Positions 33,089-41,733 of a stretch of 64,000 nt of DNA are shown piece by piece. The position numbers and the translations under genes were made by a program. A model generated the notes under the pieces. That model saw only the letters and a program-made list of their open reading frames with translations, made no database searches and was not told where the DNA came from. The stretch is from Hymenobacter frigidus (GTDB taxonomy: Bacteria; Bacteroidota; Bacteroidia; Cytophagales; Hymenobacteraceae): positions 16,076 through 80,075 of the forward strand of contig NZ_BMGY01000021.1 in the NCBI RefSeq assembly GCF_014640435.1. The letters run 5' to 3'. How positions within the stretch are numbered: the stretch's first letter is position 1; every line of letters begins with the position of its first letter.

Positions 33089-34314
33089 GCCCGGCGCGCA
33101 CCCGCCGGTGGGCCTGGGCCGCAACCGCACGGCCGGTTCTGGCGGCGGCCGTGGCCGTGGCCGGGCTGGTGGCCTGCCAGCTGCAAGCTGGCAGTGCCGA
33201 TGCACTGCTCATAATCCGCCACGGCGGCACCTATACCGGCACTTATCGCAGTGTGAATTCGGCCGTGCCCTGCGTGCTCATTGCCACCACCGAGCCCGTG
33301 GTGCTGCGCGACTGCGTGCTCTACGGAGCCGGCGACCTTATCCGGGCCACCCAGGGCGGGGCGCAGCTCACGGTGCTGAACTGCCGGGGCTACGGCTTGC
33401 CCCAATCGCAGGACCAAACCCGTCACGGGCACTTTTTGGAAGTAAATTCGGCCCGTTCGGTGCGCATCGAGCACAATTACTTCGAGCGTACCACCGGCAT
33501 CAGCATCTACCAGTGGAGCGGCGACGGCACCCCGGCCCAAACCCTAACCGTGCGCTACAATTCGGCGCGCAACATCGACGGCCGGTTCCGCGACGGGGGC
33601 AGCACCATGGCCAATTTCCTGGGCCTAAATGGCCTGCCTGGCCTGGCTAATATAGAAGTAGCCTGGAACCAAGTGATTAACGAGCCCGACCAGTCGCTCG
33701 TCGAGGACAACATCAACTTCTTCAACTCGGGCGGCACCCGCACCAGCCCGGCCCGGCTGCACCACAACTACATTCAGGGGGCCTACCCGTACCCGGCCAC
33801 CAGCGCCACCTACAGTGGCTCCGGCATCACGCTGGATGGCGATGGCCGGGCCGCTGCGTCCACCACGGCCTACGTCGAAGGCTATGATAACCAAGTAGTC
33901 AGCACTTGTGCGGCCCTCAACATTGCCGCCGGCCACCACAACCATTTCCATCACAACCGGCTGATTACCGCCGGCCTGCTACCCGACGGCACCCGGCTGG
34001 TCGCCAACTACGCCGCCGCTGGCCTCTGGAACGCCTACCGGCAGCCCACCACGGTTTTCAACCACAACTTATTCAGCAGCAATGTTATTGGCTTCGTGCA
34101 CTGGGGTGGCAGCAGCCCCTGGCCCAATCGCCAGGACCTGAGCACCGGGGCCTGCACGCCCTGCACCGGCACGGTGCACCTCCCCAATCCCATCACCCTG
34201 CAAACCGAGCAAGCCGAGTGGGCACGCTGGCAGCAAAAGCTACGGCGCGAGGGCCTGCGCGTAGGGCCAATCCTGGCCAAACCCCGCCCAGCAGCCATCG
34301 CCCAGACCCGCTGA
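33085..34314 (+). CDS. Right-handed parallel beta-helix lipoprotein in the EPS operon
   Basis: A 409-residue exported protein. A basic N-terminus leads to a hydrophobic signal with lipobox AVAGLVAC. Then come beta-helix-like coils: GGTYTGTYRSVNSA, VVLRDCVLYGAGDLI, RIEHNYFERTTGISIYQW and VEGYDNQVVSTCAALNIAAG. The N/G-rich, regularly spaced strands suggest a pectate-lyase-like fold, but no catalytic residue set is recognised. It is translationally coupled (ATGA) to the fucosyltransferase-like gene and is paralogous over about 380 residues to the next gene. A role in binding, cleaving or modifying the exported EPS is inference. Confidence 0.85.
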   Translation: MSPARTRRWAWAATARPVLAAAVAVAGLVACQLQAGSADALLIIRHGGTYTGTYRSVNSAVPCVLIATTEPVVLRDCVLYGAGDLIRATQGGAQLTVLNCRGYGLPQSQDQTRHGHFLEVNSARSVRIEHNYFERTTGISIYQWSGDGTPAQTLTVRYNSARNIDGRFRDGGSTMANFLGLNGLPGLANIEVAWNQVINEPDQSLVEDNINFFNSGGTRTSPARLHHNYIQGAYPYPATSATYSGSGITLDGDGRAAASTTAYVEGYDNQVVSTCAALNIAAGHHNHFHHNRLITAGLLPDGTRLVANYAAAGLWNAYRQPTTVFNHNLFSSNVIGFVHWGGSSPWPNRQDLSTGACTPCTGTVHLPNPITLQTEQAEWARWQQKLRREGLRVGPILAKPRPAAIAQTR

Positions 34315-34876
34315 GGGTGATTCAACTTATTTAGTCACCATTAGTTCGCAGCATTTATAAGCCCCTCAATCGCAAAATTTGATAGCAACATAATACAATT
34401 ATTGCAGACATCTGGCTTTAATATTTGGAAAAAACAATATTGTCTTTTATTAATAATACTATTGAATAACTATTGCACTATGTCAAGTAGTCAAGATTTT
34501 ATTTTCTAATGATTAGTTGTTTTTGGTGAGTAATCTTCTCCTGAATACAGTTGCTGCCAGCGCAAAGTATTGGGCGTGCATCACAGTTAGGAAGTATCAT
34601 TTCTAAAAGTATTACAGACCATAAACCTGTTCTATTATCTGCATTAAGGCTTTGCTGAGGCAATTTTTAGTGAAACTCCACTCGCACGGGCAATGAGTAC
34701 CCAGCGCCGGATTTGGGCAGATGGGCGGCGGGCGGGGCTAAAGCCGAGGATGCATAAATATTAAATTGCATTTTATGATTTATAACAAATTCCATTATAA
34801 GGCTTGGAACAAATTGATTTTTTGCCCGGTTGAAGGGGCCATTGCAAATCATTTTTTCGTTTCAAGATTATTTAGA
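34315..34876. other. 562-base AT-rich spacer between the two beta-helix genes
   Basis: No convincing gene, RNA gene or strong terminator is visible. The DNA is far more AT-rich than its surroundings, especially 34370-34500 and 34745-34800. It probably carries the promoter of the second beta-helix gene. No TAnnTTTG box with a spaced TTG was found; ATTTTTTG at 34815-34822 is the nearest. Confidence 0.5.
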
Positions 34877-37672
34877 ATGCAAAAAAATCCGAAGCATACC
34901 GCCGCTCTTTCTTTCGTTAAGCGCCCACTGACTGGTTTTTTTCCGCTGGTTCTTTTATCCATTATGACACTGATACCCGGCTTAGTGCCGGTGATGGCCC
35001 AAGCGCCCAACGTCACGTATTCCGGCCCGCTCGTCATCACGCAAGGCGGCACTTACTCCGGCAACTACCGCAGCACCGACTCGAACGTGCCGGCTATCAG
35101 TATTCAGACTACGCAGCCCGTTACCATTGAGAACTGCATCCTGGCCGGTGCCGGCGACCTGATTGACGCCAAGAATGGCGGCAGCACCCTCATTGTGCGC
35201 AACAACCGGGGCTACGGCCTCACCCAGAGCGCCGACAACACCCGCCACGGCCGCTTTATCGAGGTGAACTCGGGCAAGTCGGTGGTTATCGAGCACAACT
35301 ACTTCGAGCAGACCACGGGCATCGACATCTACCAATGGGGCGGCAACGGCACCACCGCGCAAACCCTGACCATTCGCTACAACTCGGCCAAGAACCTGGA
35401 CGGCCGCTACCGCAACGGCGGTGGCCAGTACTGCAACTTTATAGGTGTGAACGGCGGCCTGAACATCGCGGGAGCCGAAGTATCGTGGAATCAGGTGATT
35501 AACGAGCCCAACAATTCGCTGGTCGAGGACAACATCAACTTCTATAACTCGGGCGGTACGGCCAGCAACCCCATCAAGCTGCACGACAACTACGTGCAGG
35601 GTGCCTACCCATTCCCGGCCACGGGCTCGAACTACACCGGCTCGGGCATCACCCTCGACGGCGACGCCCAGACGGCTGGCACCGCCACGGCCTTTATCAA
35701 CGGCTACGACAACCAGCTGGTGAGCACCTGCGCGGCCATGAACATCGCCTCGGGCCACGATAACCACTTCTATAACAACCGCATGGTAACGAGTGGCTTG
35801 CTGCCCAATGGGTCGAAAATGCCCGCCGGCTACGCGGCCGCTGGCCTCTGGAATGCTTACCAGCAGTCGGGTTCGGTGTTTTTCAACAACGACATGCTGA
35901 ACAACACCATCGGCTTCTTCTTCGAGGGCGGCAACACGCCGTACATCAACCGCCAGGACACCAGCCCCGGCGCTTGCCCTACCTGCACGGGCACCAATCA
36001 TTTGCCAGACCGCCCGCTGACGCTGGCCGATGAGCAGAACGAATGGAACATCTGGCTCCAGAAGCTGCAGCAGAACGGCATCACGCTGGGTGCCGGTGGC
36101 AGCAGCACCCCCACTACCCCCACTACCCCCACCACGCCGGTGGCCACGCCGCCCACGGTGAGCCTGAGCGCACCGGCCACCGGCACCGTCGGCACGGCCC
36201 TGGCCCTGTCGGCCTCGGCGGCCACGGCCAGCGGCACGATTGCCAAGGTGGAGTTCTTCAGCGGCGCAACTAAACTCGGCGAGGATTTGACCGCGCCCTA
36301 CGCCCTGAGTTTCACGCCCACCGCCGCCGGCTCGCTGAGCCTGACGGCCCGCGCCACCAACAGCGTCGGGGCCGCCACCACCTCCACGGCGGCCAATGTG
36401 ACCGTGGCTGCGGCCCCAACTACCACGCCCACTACTCCGCCCACGACCACCTCGGGCTCTACGCCTCCTAACTCGACCTTCTTCCGCGCCCTGAACGTGA
36501 ACGGCAGCGCCGCCACCATCGACGGTCGCAACTGGGAAGACGGCACCAGCGCTGCTAACTTCCAGGTGAACGGCGGGCCTTTCGCCGCCCAGACAGTCAC
36601 CCTGAACCCGACCACGGATGCTGCCCGCGCCAGCATGATTCGCTCGTCGGTGTACGACGGGGCCATCAGCGCTGCGGTGAGCGGCATCACCAGCGGTACC
36701 TATAGTGTGTACCTGTATGTGTGGGAGGACAACAACGCCGAAACTTTCAGCATCAGCCTCGAAGGCCAGACCGTGCAGACCAACTACAACAGCGGCGCGG
36801 CCGGCCACTGGGACCGCCTCGGCCCGTTCACGGCCAACATCACCGACGGCACCATCAACGTGGGCACCAGCGGCGGCGCGGCCAACCTCTCCGGTATCGA
36901 AATCTGGAAGCAGAACAGCGGCACCACTACGCCAGTTGCTACGCCGCCCACGGTGAGCCTGAGCGCGCCGGCCACCGGCACCGTCGGCAAGGCCCTGGCC
37001 CTGTCGGCCTCGGCCGCTACGGCCAGCGGCACCATCAGCAAGGTGGAGTTCTTCAGCGGCGCAACTAAGCTCGGCGAGGATTTGACCGCGCCCTACGCCC
37101 TGAGCTTCACGCCCACCGCCGCCGGCTCGCTGAGCCTGACGGCCCGCGCCACCAACAGCGCCGGGGCTGCCACCACCTCCACGGCGACCACCGTGAGCGT
37201 GGCCGCCGCCCCCACCAGCACGGTTCCGACCTTCGTGCGGGCCATTAACCTGGGCGGGGCCGCCATCACGATTGATAATCGGAGCTGGGCCGCTGGCAGC
37301 AGCGCGCCTAACTTCCAGGCCAGCGGCGTCACCACGTTCGCCAACCAGAACATTACGCTGACCCCAACTACTGGCTCGGCCCGTGCCAGCATGATTCGCT
37401 CGTCGATGTACGGCAATAACCCCAGCCTGGCCATCAGCGGCATTGCCAGCGGTACCTATAGTGTGTACCTGTATGTGTGGGAGGACAATAACGCCGAAAC
37501 CTTCAATATCAGCCTCGAAGGTCAGACCATGCAGTCCAACTACAACAGCGGCGCGGCCGGCCACTGGGACCGCCTCGGCCCGTTCACGGCCAACATCACC
37601 GACGGCACCATTAACGTGGGCACCAGCGGCGGCGCGGCCAACCTCTCCGGTATCGAAATCTGGAAGAAGTAA
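34877..37672 (+). CDS. Large secreted beta-helix protein with two Ig-like and two malectin-like modules
   Basis: A 931-residue exported protein. The signal segment (PLVLLSIMTLIPGLVPVMAQA) is followed by a beta-helix domain (about 45-395) paralogous to the previous gene, sharing GGTYSGNYRSTDSNVPAI, NNRGYGLTQSADNTRHG and VEDNINFYNSGG. A Thr-Pro linker leads to Ig-like module 1 (about 421-513), a malectin/CBM-like module (530-680), then a second Ig-like (687-780) and second malectin-like copy (783-931). It has no recognisable T9SS tail and ends in a module, SGIEIWKK. The malectin-like parts probably bind carbohydrate, so an EPS-binding or EPS-modifying surface protein is plausible. The frame opens at 34766, but the ATG at 34877 fits the signal peptide. 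Confidence 0.85.
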   Translation: MQKNPKHTAALSFVKRPLTGFFPLVLLSIMTLIPGLVPVMAQAPNVTYSGPLVITQGGTYSGNYRSTDSNVPAISIQTTQPVTIENCILAGAGDLIDAKNGGSTLIVRNNRGYGLTQSADNTRHGRFIEVNSGKSVVIEHNYFEQTTGIDIYQWGGNGTTAQTLTIRYNSAKNLDGRYRNGGGQYCNFIGVNGGLNIAGAEVSWNQVINEPNNSLVEDNINFYNSGGTASNPIKLHDNYVQGAYPFPATGSNYTGSGITLDGDAQTAGTATAFINGYDNQLVSTCAAMNIASGHDNHFYNNRMVTSGLLPNGSKMPAGYAAAGLWNAYQQSGSVFFNNDMLNNTIGFFFEGGNTPYINRQDTSPGACPTCTGTNHLPDRPLTLADEQNEWNIWLQKLQQNGITLGAGGSSTPTTPTTPTTPVATPPTVSLSAPATGTVGTALALSASAATASGTIAKVEFFSGATKLGEDLTAPYALSFTPTAAGSLSLTARATNSVGAATTSTAANVTVAAAPTTTPTTPPTTTSGSTPPNSTFFRALNVNGSAATIDGRNWEDGTSAANFQVNGGPFAAQTVTLNPTTDAARASMIRSSVYDGAISAAVSGITSGTYSVYLYVWEDNNAETFSISLEGQTVQTNYNSGAAGHWDRLGPFTANITDGTINVGTSGGAANLSGIEIWKQNSGTTTPVATPPTVSLSAPATGTVGKALALSASAATASGTISKVEFFSGATKLGEDLTAPYALSFTPTAAGSLSLTARATNSAGAATTSTATTVSVAAAPTSTVPTFVRAINLGGAAITIDNRSWAAGSSAPNFQASGVTTFANQNITLTPTTGSARASMIRSSMYGNNPSLAISGIASGTYSVYLYVWEDNNAETFNISLEGQTMQSNYNSGAAGHWDRLGPFTANITDGTINVGTSGGAANLSGIEIWKK
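36137..37672 (+). repeat. Tandem duplication of Ig-like plus malectin-like coding units
   Basis: Two successive units (about 36137-36915 and 36940-37672) encode the same Ig-like plus malectin-like pair. Long blocks are identical or nearly identical at DNA level, for example 36838-36910 against 37594-37666. This indicates recent duplication or gene conversion, with length variation possible. Confidence 0.75.
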
Positions 37673-37724
37673 TCCGCTGACTGCCTTAACAGGGCCAACT
37701 ATTGCGGCAGCCGCCGCATCACGC

Positions 37725-37754
37725 AAAAAACCCGGCCAAATGGCCGGGTTTTTT
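37725..37754 (+). terminator. Rho-independent terminator after the large beta-helix gene
   Basis: Perfect 14-base arms AAAAAACCCGGCCA (37725-37738) and TGGCCGGGTTTTTT (37741-37754) with a 2-base loop and a T-rich tail. It ends the first part of the plus-strand EPS locus; gmd has its own promoter downstream. Confidence 0.9.
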
Positions 37755-37881
37755 ATTGCCCTTTCCAAAAAAGTCCGCAGCCCAACCATCATATTTCAAA
37801 CTCCCTCACCAACAACTATTTATTCAGACAAATACCCCGGCAGGACGATACGCCGATAACGACTTGCATTATTTTATTTAC

Positions 37882-37909
37882 TTTGAATATATAAATCTTA
37901 ATACATTTG
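37882..37909 (+). promoter_or_regulatory. Promoter of gmd-fcl
   Basis: TTTG (37882-37885), then 16 bases, then TACATTTG (37902-37909), a perfect TAnnTTTG box, in AT-rich DNA after the terminator. It lies 77 bases before the gmd ATG and suggests gmd, fcl and the following glycosyltransferases form a separate unit. Confidence 0.55.
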
Positions 37910-37986
37910 GCTATATTAGTACTGAGCATAAAGCAACGCTCACCTGCCGCTTCAATTCCCTTCAACCGCTTTCGCCCTTCCCGCCT

Positions 37987-39102
37987 ATGAAATGCGCACT
38001 AATTACCGGAATTACAGGCCAGGATGGCGCTTACCTCGCCGAGCTGCTCCTGGCCAAAGGCTACGAGGTGCACGGCATCAAGCGCCGCTCCTCGCTCTTC
38101 AACACCGACCGGATTGACCACCTATACCAGGACCCGCACGAGGAAAATGTGCGTTTCCGACTGCACTACGGCGATTTATCGGACGCTACCAACCTGATTC
38201 GCATTGTGCAGGAGGTGCAACCCGATGAGATTTACAATCTCGGGGCCATGTCGCACGTCAAGGTATCGTTCGACACGCCCGAATACTCGGCCGATGTGGA
38301 CGGCCTGGGCACGCTACGCCTGCTGGAAGCGGTGCGCATTCTGGGCCTGACCAAGAAAACCCGGCTGTACCAGGCTTCTACTTCGGAGCTCTACGGGCTG
38401 GTGCAGGAAGTGCCCCAGCGCGAAACCACGCCCTTTTACCCGCGCTCGCCCTACGCCGTGGCCAAGCTCTACGCCTACTGGATTACGGTGAACTACCGCG
38501 AGGCCTACGGCATGTATGCCTGCAACGGCATCCTGTTCAACCACGAAAGCCCCCGGCGGGGCGAAACCTTCGTCACGCGCAAGATTACGCGGGCCGTGGT
38601 GCGCATTGCCCTGGGCCTGCAGGACAAGCTCTACCTGGGCAATATGGACGCCAAGCGCGACTGGGGCCACGCCAAAGACTACGTGGAAGCCATGTGGCGC
38701 ATGCTGCAGCAGGACGAGCCCCGCGACTACGTCATTGCTACCGGCGTGACCACCCGGGTGCGCGAGTTTGTGCGCCTGGCCTTTGCCGAGCTGGGTGTGG
38801 AGGTGGCCTTTGCCGGCGAGGGCGCGGCCGAAGTAGGCTACGTACGCGTCTGCCACCACCCCGATTTCCAGCTGCGCACCGGCCAGGAAGTGGTGGCCGT
38901 GGACCCCGCCTACTTCCGCCCCACTGAGGTAGAGCTGCTCATCGGCGACCCTACCCGCGCCCGCACCGAGTTGGGCTGGGTACCCACCTACGACCTACCC
39001 GCCCTGGTTAACGACATGGTGCAAAGTGACTTGCGGCTGTTTCGGCGCGATGCCGTACTGCTTGAAGCCGGGCACCCCGTGCTCAGCTACCACGACGAGT
39101 AG
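37987..39102 (+). CDS. gmd: GDP-mannose 4,6-dehydratase
   Basis: SDR enzyme of 371 residues that converts GDP-mannose to GDP-4-keto-6-deoxymannose, the first step to GDP-L-fucose. Motifs are [18 protein letters not shown] (NADP binding), [28 protein letters not shown] with the catalytic Ser/Thr, the YxxxK pair in [13 protein letters not shown], and [17 protein letters not shown]. The frame can be opened upstream at 37702, but that would cross the terminator and promoter; the ATG at 37987 begins at the family start. It is followed 59 bases later by fcl. Confidence 0.96.
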   Translation: MKCALITGITGQDGAYLAELLLAKGYEVHGIKRRSSLFNTDRIDHLYQDPHEENVRFRLHYGDLSDATNLIRIVQEVQPDEIYNLGAMSHVKVSFDTPEYSADVDGLGTLRLLEAVRILGLTKKTRLYQASTSELYGLVQEVPQRETTPFYPRSPYAVAKLYAYWITVNYREAYGMYACNGILFNHESPRRGETFVTRKITRAVVRIALGLQDKLYLGNMDAKRDWGHAKDYVEAMWRMLQQDEPRDYVIATGVTTRVREFVRLAFAELGVEVAFAGEGAAEVGYVRVCHHPDFQLRTGQEVVAVDPAYFRPTEVELLIGDPTRARTELGWVPTYDLPALVNDMVQSDLRLFRRDAVLLEAGHPVLSYHDE

Positions 39103-39161
39103 CGCCCACTGCTCCGCCCGCCGCACTTTTTGGATAACTGATTACCAATCGTTTCCCACTC

Positions 39162-40115
39162 ATGGAAAAGAACGCCAAAATATACGTTGCCGGGCACCGC
39201 GGCATGGTTGGCTCGGCTTTTATGCGGCTGCTAAGCCGCACGGGCTATACCAATCTGATAACGCGCACTTCGGCCGAGCTGGACCTGCGCGACCAGGCCG
39301 CGGTGGCGCGGTTTTTTGCCCACGAGCAGCCTGACTACGTGCTGCTGGCCGCCGCCAAAGTGGGCGGCATTCACGCCAACAATACCTACCGGGCCGATTT
39401 TCTCTACGACAACCTCATGATTGAGGGCAACGTGCTCGACCAGAGCCACCGGCACGGGGTGCGCAAGCTGCTGTACCTGGGCTCGTCGTGCATCTACCCC
39501 AAGCTGGCCCCGCAGCCCATCCGGGAAGAGTACATCATGACCGGGCCGCTGGAAACGACCAACGAGCCGTACGCCATTTCCAAAATTGCGGGCGTGAAGA
39601 TGTGCGAAGCCTACCGCGACCAGCACGGCTGCAACTTCATCACTGTGATGCCGGCCAACCTCTACGGCCCCCACGACAACTACGACCTGGAAAACTCTCA
39701 CGTGATGGCCGCCCTGCTGCGCAAGTTCGTGGAGGCCGTGCAGCTCCAACTGCCCCGCGTGGAAGTGTGGGGCACCGGCACGCCCCGCCGCGAGTTTTTG
39801 CACGTCGACGACCTGGCTGAGGCCTGCCTGTTTCTGATGGAGCACTACAACGAGCGCAGCGCCGTGAACGTGGGTACTGGCTGCGACATGACCATCCGGG
39901 AACTGGCCGAGCTGATTGGCGAGCTGGTAGGCTTCCAGGGCGAAGTTCATTTCGACTTCTCGCGGCCCGATGGCACCATGCGCAAAGTGCTGGACGTGCA
40001 CAAAGTGCATGCCCTGGGCTGGCACCACCGCATTTCGCTGCAGGCGGGCCTGCGGGCCGTGCTGGCCTCGGCCGAATGGCAGGCCACTGCTCAGCCGCCC
40101 GTGCTGGTGGGCTAG
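39162..40115 (+). CDS. fcl: GDP-L-fucose synthase
   Basis: Bifunctional epimerase-reductase of 317 residues that turns GDP-4-keto-6-deoxymannose into GDP-L-fucose. It has VAGHRGMVGSAFMRLL (NADP binding), AAAKVGGIHANNTYRADF, YLGSSCIYPKLAPQPI, the YxxxK pair in NEPYAISKIAGVKMCEAY, and NVGTGCDMTIRELAELIG. It completes the fucose route with gmd and supplies the donor for the fucosyltransferase-like gene at 32153. The open 152-base gap after it contains no gene. Confidence 0.96.
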   Translation: MEKNAKIYVAGHRGMVGSAFMRLLSRTGYTNLITRTSAELDLRDQAAVARFFAHEQPDYVLLAAAKVGGIHANNTYRADFLYDNLMIEGNVLDQSHRHGVRKLLYLGSSCIYPKLAPQPIREEYIMTGPLETTNEPYAISKIAGVKMCEAYRDQHGCNFITVMPANLYGPHDNYDLENSHVMAALLRKFVEAVQLQLPRVEVWGTGTPRREFLHVDDLAEACLFLMEHYNERSAVNVGTGCDMTIRELAELIGELVGFQGEVHFDFSRPDGTMRKVLDVHKVHALGWHHRISLQAGLRAVLASAEWQATAQPPVLVG

Positions 40116-40267
40116 CCGCGGACTTTGTTCCCCGTTTTAGGCCGCTGCACTCCTGCCGCGCCGGCTGCCGCGCAACCCCAACGGTGGCCTTTACCCTTCT
40201 GCACACCATGCTGTAGCCGCGCCCCGCACCAACAGTCCGGCAGGACTTTTTCTAACCGTCAATCATT

Positions 40268-41488
40268 ATGCAAGACCTACTACTTCGGGCCCAGCGCCGC
40301 ACCGGCCAACTGCTGCGCACTGTGCTTCCCCGCAACGAACACTACCGCCCCACGGGCCTGCACCCCAGCAGCCGGGACTTGGCCGCAACCTCCACCAACG
40401 GAGCGTATTACGTGGAGGTGTACCCCGCCTACACGTCGCACCTGGTAGTGCCCGACGAGTTTGTGACCCTTGCCCCGACCTACTATGACCGTATGACCAC
40501 CCAGGAGCAGGTGGCGCCCGCCTTCGTGTGCCTGCTGCCCGGCGGCCGCGTGAATGTGGACAATTACGACAGCGTGGCCATCATTTCGGCCGATAACTAC
40601 CTCGTGGGCGATACGTCGCTGCAATTTGCCCCGGGCAGCTTTGCGGTGACCTGCCCCACCGAAAACCCCATTTTCCGACAACGCTACTTCCGCCCCCCCG
40701 TGGAAGTGGCGGGCACGGTGTGCAGCCTGCTTTCGGGTGGGGGCGCGGCCATGGGCAACTACTACCACTGGCTACTCGACTCGCTGCCCCGCCTGCACCT
40801 GGTGGAGGAAGCCGGCCTGTGGGATGAAATCGATTACTTCCTGATTTACAGTCGGGAGCAGCGCTTCGCCGTCGAAACCCTGCTGGCGCTGGGCATTCGC
40901 AATGAGCAGATTATTGACGTGGCCACCGCTACCCACCTGCGCGCCCAACGGCTGCTGGTCACCTCGCCGGTGCGGGGCTACGGGCGCCACGCACCCCGCT
41001 GGGTGGGCGAGTATTTGAAAGATGCCTTCCTGCCCGCCGGGCCCGCCGCCCGCCGCTTCAGCCCCTACGTGTACGTGAGCCGGCGCGATGCCGCGTTTCG
41101 GCGGGTGCGCAACGAGCCCGAAGTGGAGGCGCTGTTGGCCGAATACGGCTTTGAAAGCTACGCCCTTACCGAGCTCAGCTTCCGGGAGAAAGTCAACCTG
41201 TTTGCCGGGGCCAAGGCCGTGGTAGGACCCGTGGGGGCCGGGCTGGTCAACATCGTGTTCTGCCCCGAGGGCACGCCGCTCATCGAGCTGCTGCCGCGCA
41301 ACTTGGTGGTGCCCGATTACCTCGACCTCACGGCCCGGCTCGATATGCCGCACTTCCCGCTCATCAGTGCTCACGAGGCCGCCTCCGCACAAAACGCCGC
41401 CGCCGACCGCCAGGACGATATTACCGTGGACCTCGACGCCCTGCGCCACACCGTGCAGCTGGCCCTGCGGCAGCTGGTAAATGCGTAA
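40268..41488 (+). CDS. Glycosyltransferase family 61 protein
   Basis: A 406-residue transferase with GT61/DUF563 signatures: GNYYHWLLDSLPRLHLVEEA, YVYVSRRDAAFRRVRNEPEV, and the closing KAVVGPVGAGLVNIVFCP followed by EGTPLIEL. In eukaryotes the family includes xylosyl- and arabinofuranosyltransferases, and bacterial members are common in capsule and EPS loci; the donor here is unknown. The gene lies 152 bases after fcl. A 22-bp tandem array begins 36 bases after its stop. Confidence 0.87.
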   Translation: MQDLLLRAQRRTGQLLRTVLPRNEHYRPTGLHPSSRDLAATSTNGAYYVEVYPAYTSHLVVPDEFVTLAPTYYDRMTTQEQVAPAFVCLLPGGRVNVDNYDSVAIISADNYLVGDTSLQFAPGSFAVTCPTENPIFRQRYFRPPVEVAGTVCSLLSGGGAAMGNYYHWLLDSLPRLHLVEEAGLWDEIDYFLIYSREQRFAVETLLALGIRNEQIIDVATATHLRAQRLLVTSPVRGYGRHAPRWVGEYLKDAFLPAGPAARRFSPYVYVSRRDAAFRRVRNEPEVEALLAEYGFESYALTELSFREKVNLFAGAKAVVGPVGAGLVNIVFCPEGTPLIELLPRNLVVPDYLDLTARLDMPHFPLISAHEAASAQNAAADRQDDITVDLDALRHTVQLALRQLVNA

Positions 41489-41524
41489 TGCGGCTCCGGT
41501 GTCAGGACCGTGCGGGAAGTTATC

Positions 41525-41667
41525 GCGGAGGTACACCGAGAAGTTCGCGGAGGTACACCGAGAAGTTCGCGGAGGTACACCGAGAAGTTCGCGGAGGTAC
41601 ACCGAGAAGTTCGCGGAGGTACACCGAGAAGTTCGCGGAGGTACACCGAGAAGTTCGCGGAGGTACG
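41525..41667 (+). repeat. 22-bp tandem repeat array between two glycosyltransferase genes
   Basis: Six identical head-to-tail copies of GCGGAGGTACACCGAGAAGT plus TC (22 bases) run from 41525 to 41656. A seventh copy breaks off after about 11 bases, and a degraded partial copy lies just upstream (41511-41520). There are no spacers, so it is not a CRISPR. The unit contains no stop codon in any frame on either strand, so several artificial open frames read through it. Confidence 0.95.
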
Positions 41668-41733
41668 CTGAGCGCGAAAGACCTTCCCAATTGAATCCAG
41701 CTGCTTATTACTGAATACTTACCACTACTAGTC

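Noticed and set aside
34982..37792. A 936-codon minus-strand open frame antisense to the large beta-helix gene
   Set aside because: It mirrors the repeats of the plus-strand gene, is Gly/Ala/Val/Arg-rich with no motif, and spans the terminator. It is a shadow caused by GC-rich codon use.
41525..41667. CRISPR array
   Set aside because: Units are contiguous with no spacers, and no cas gene is in the window.
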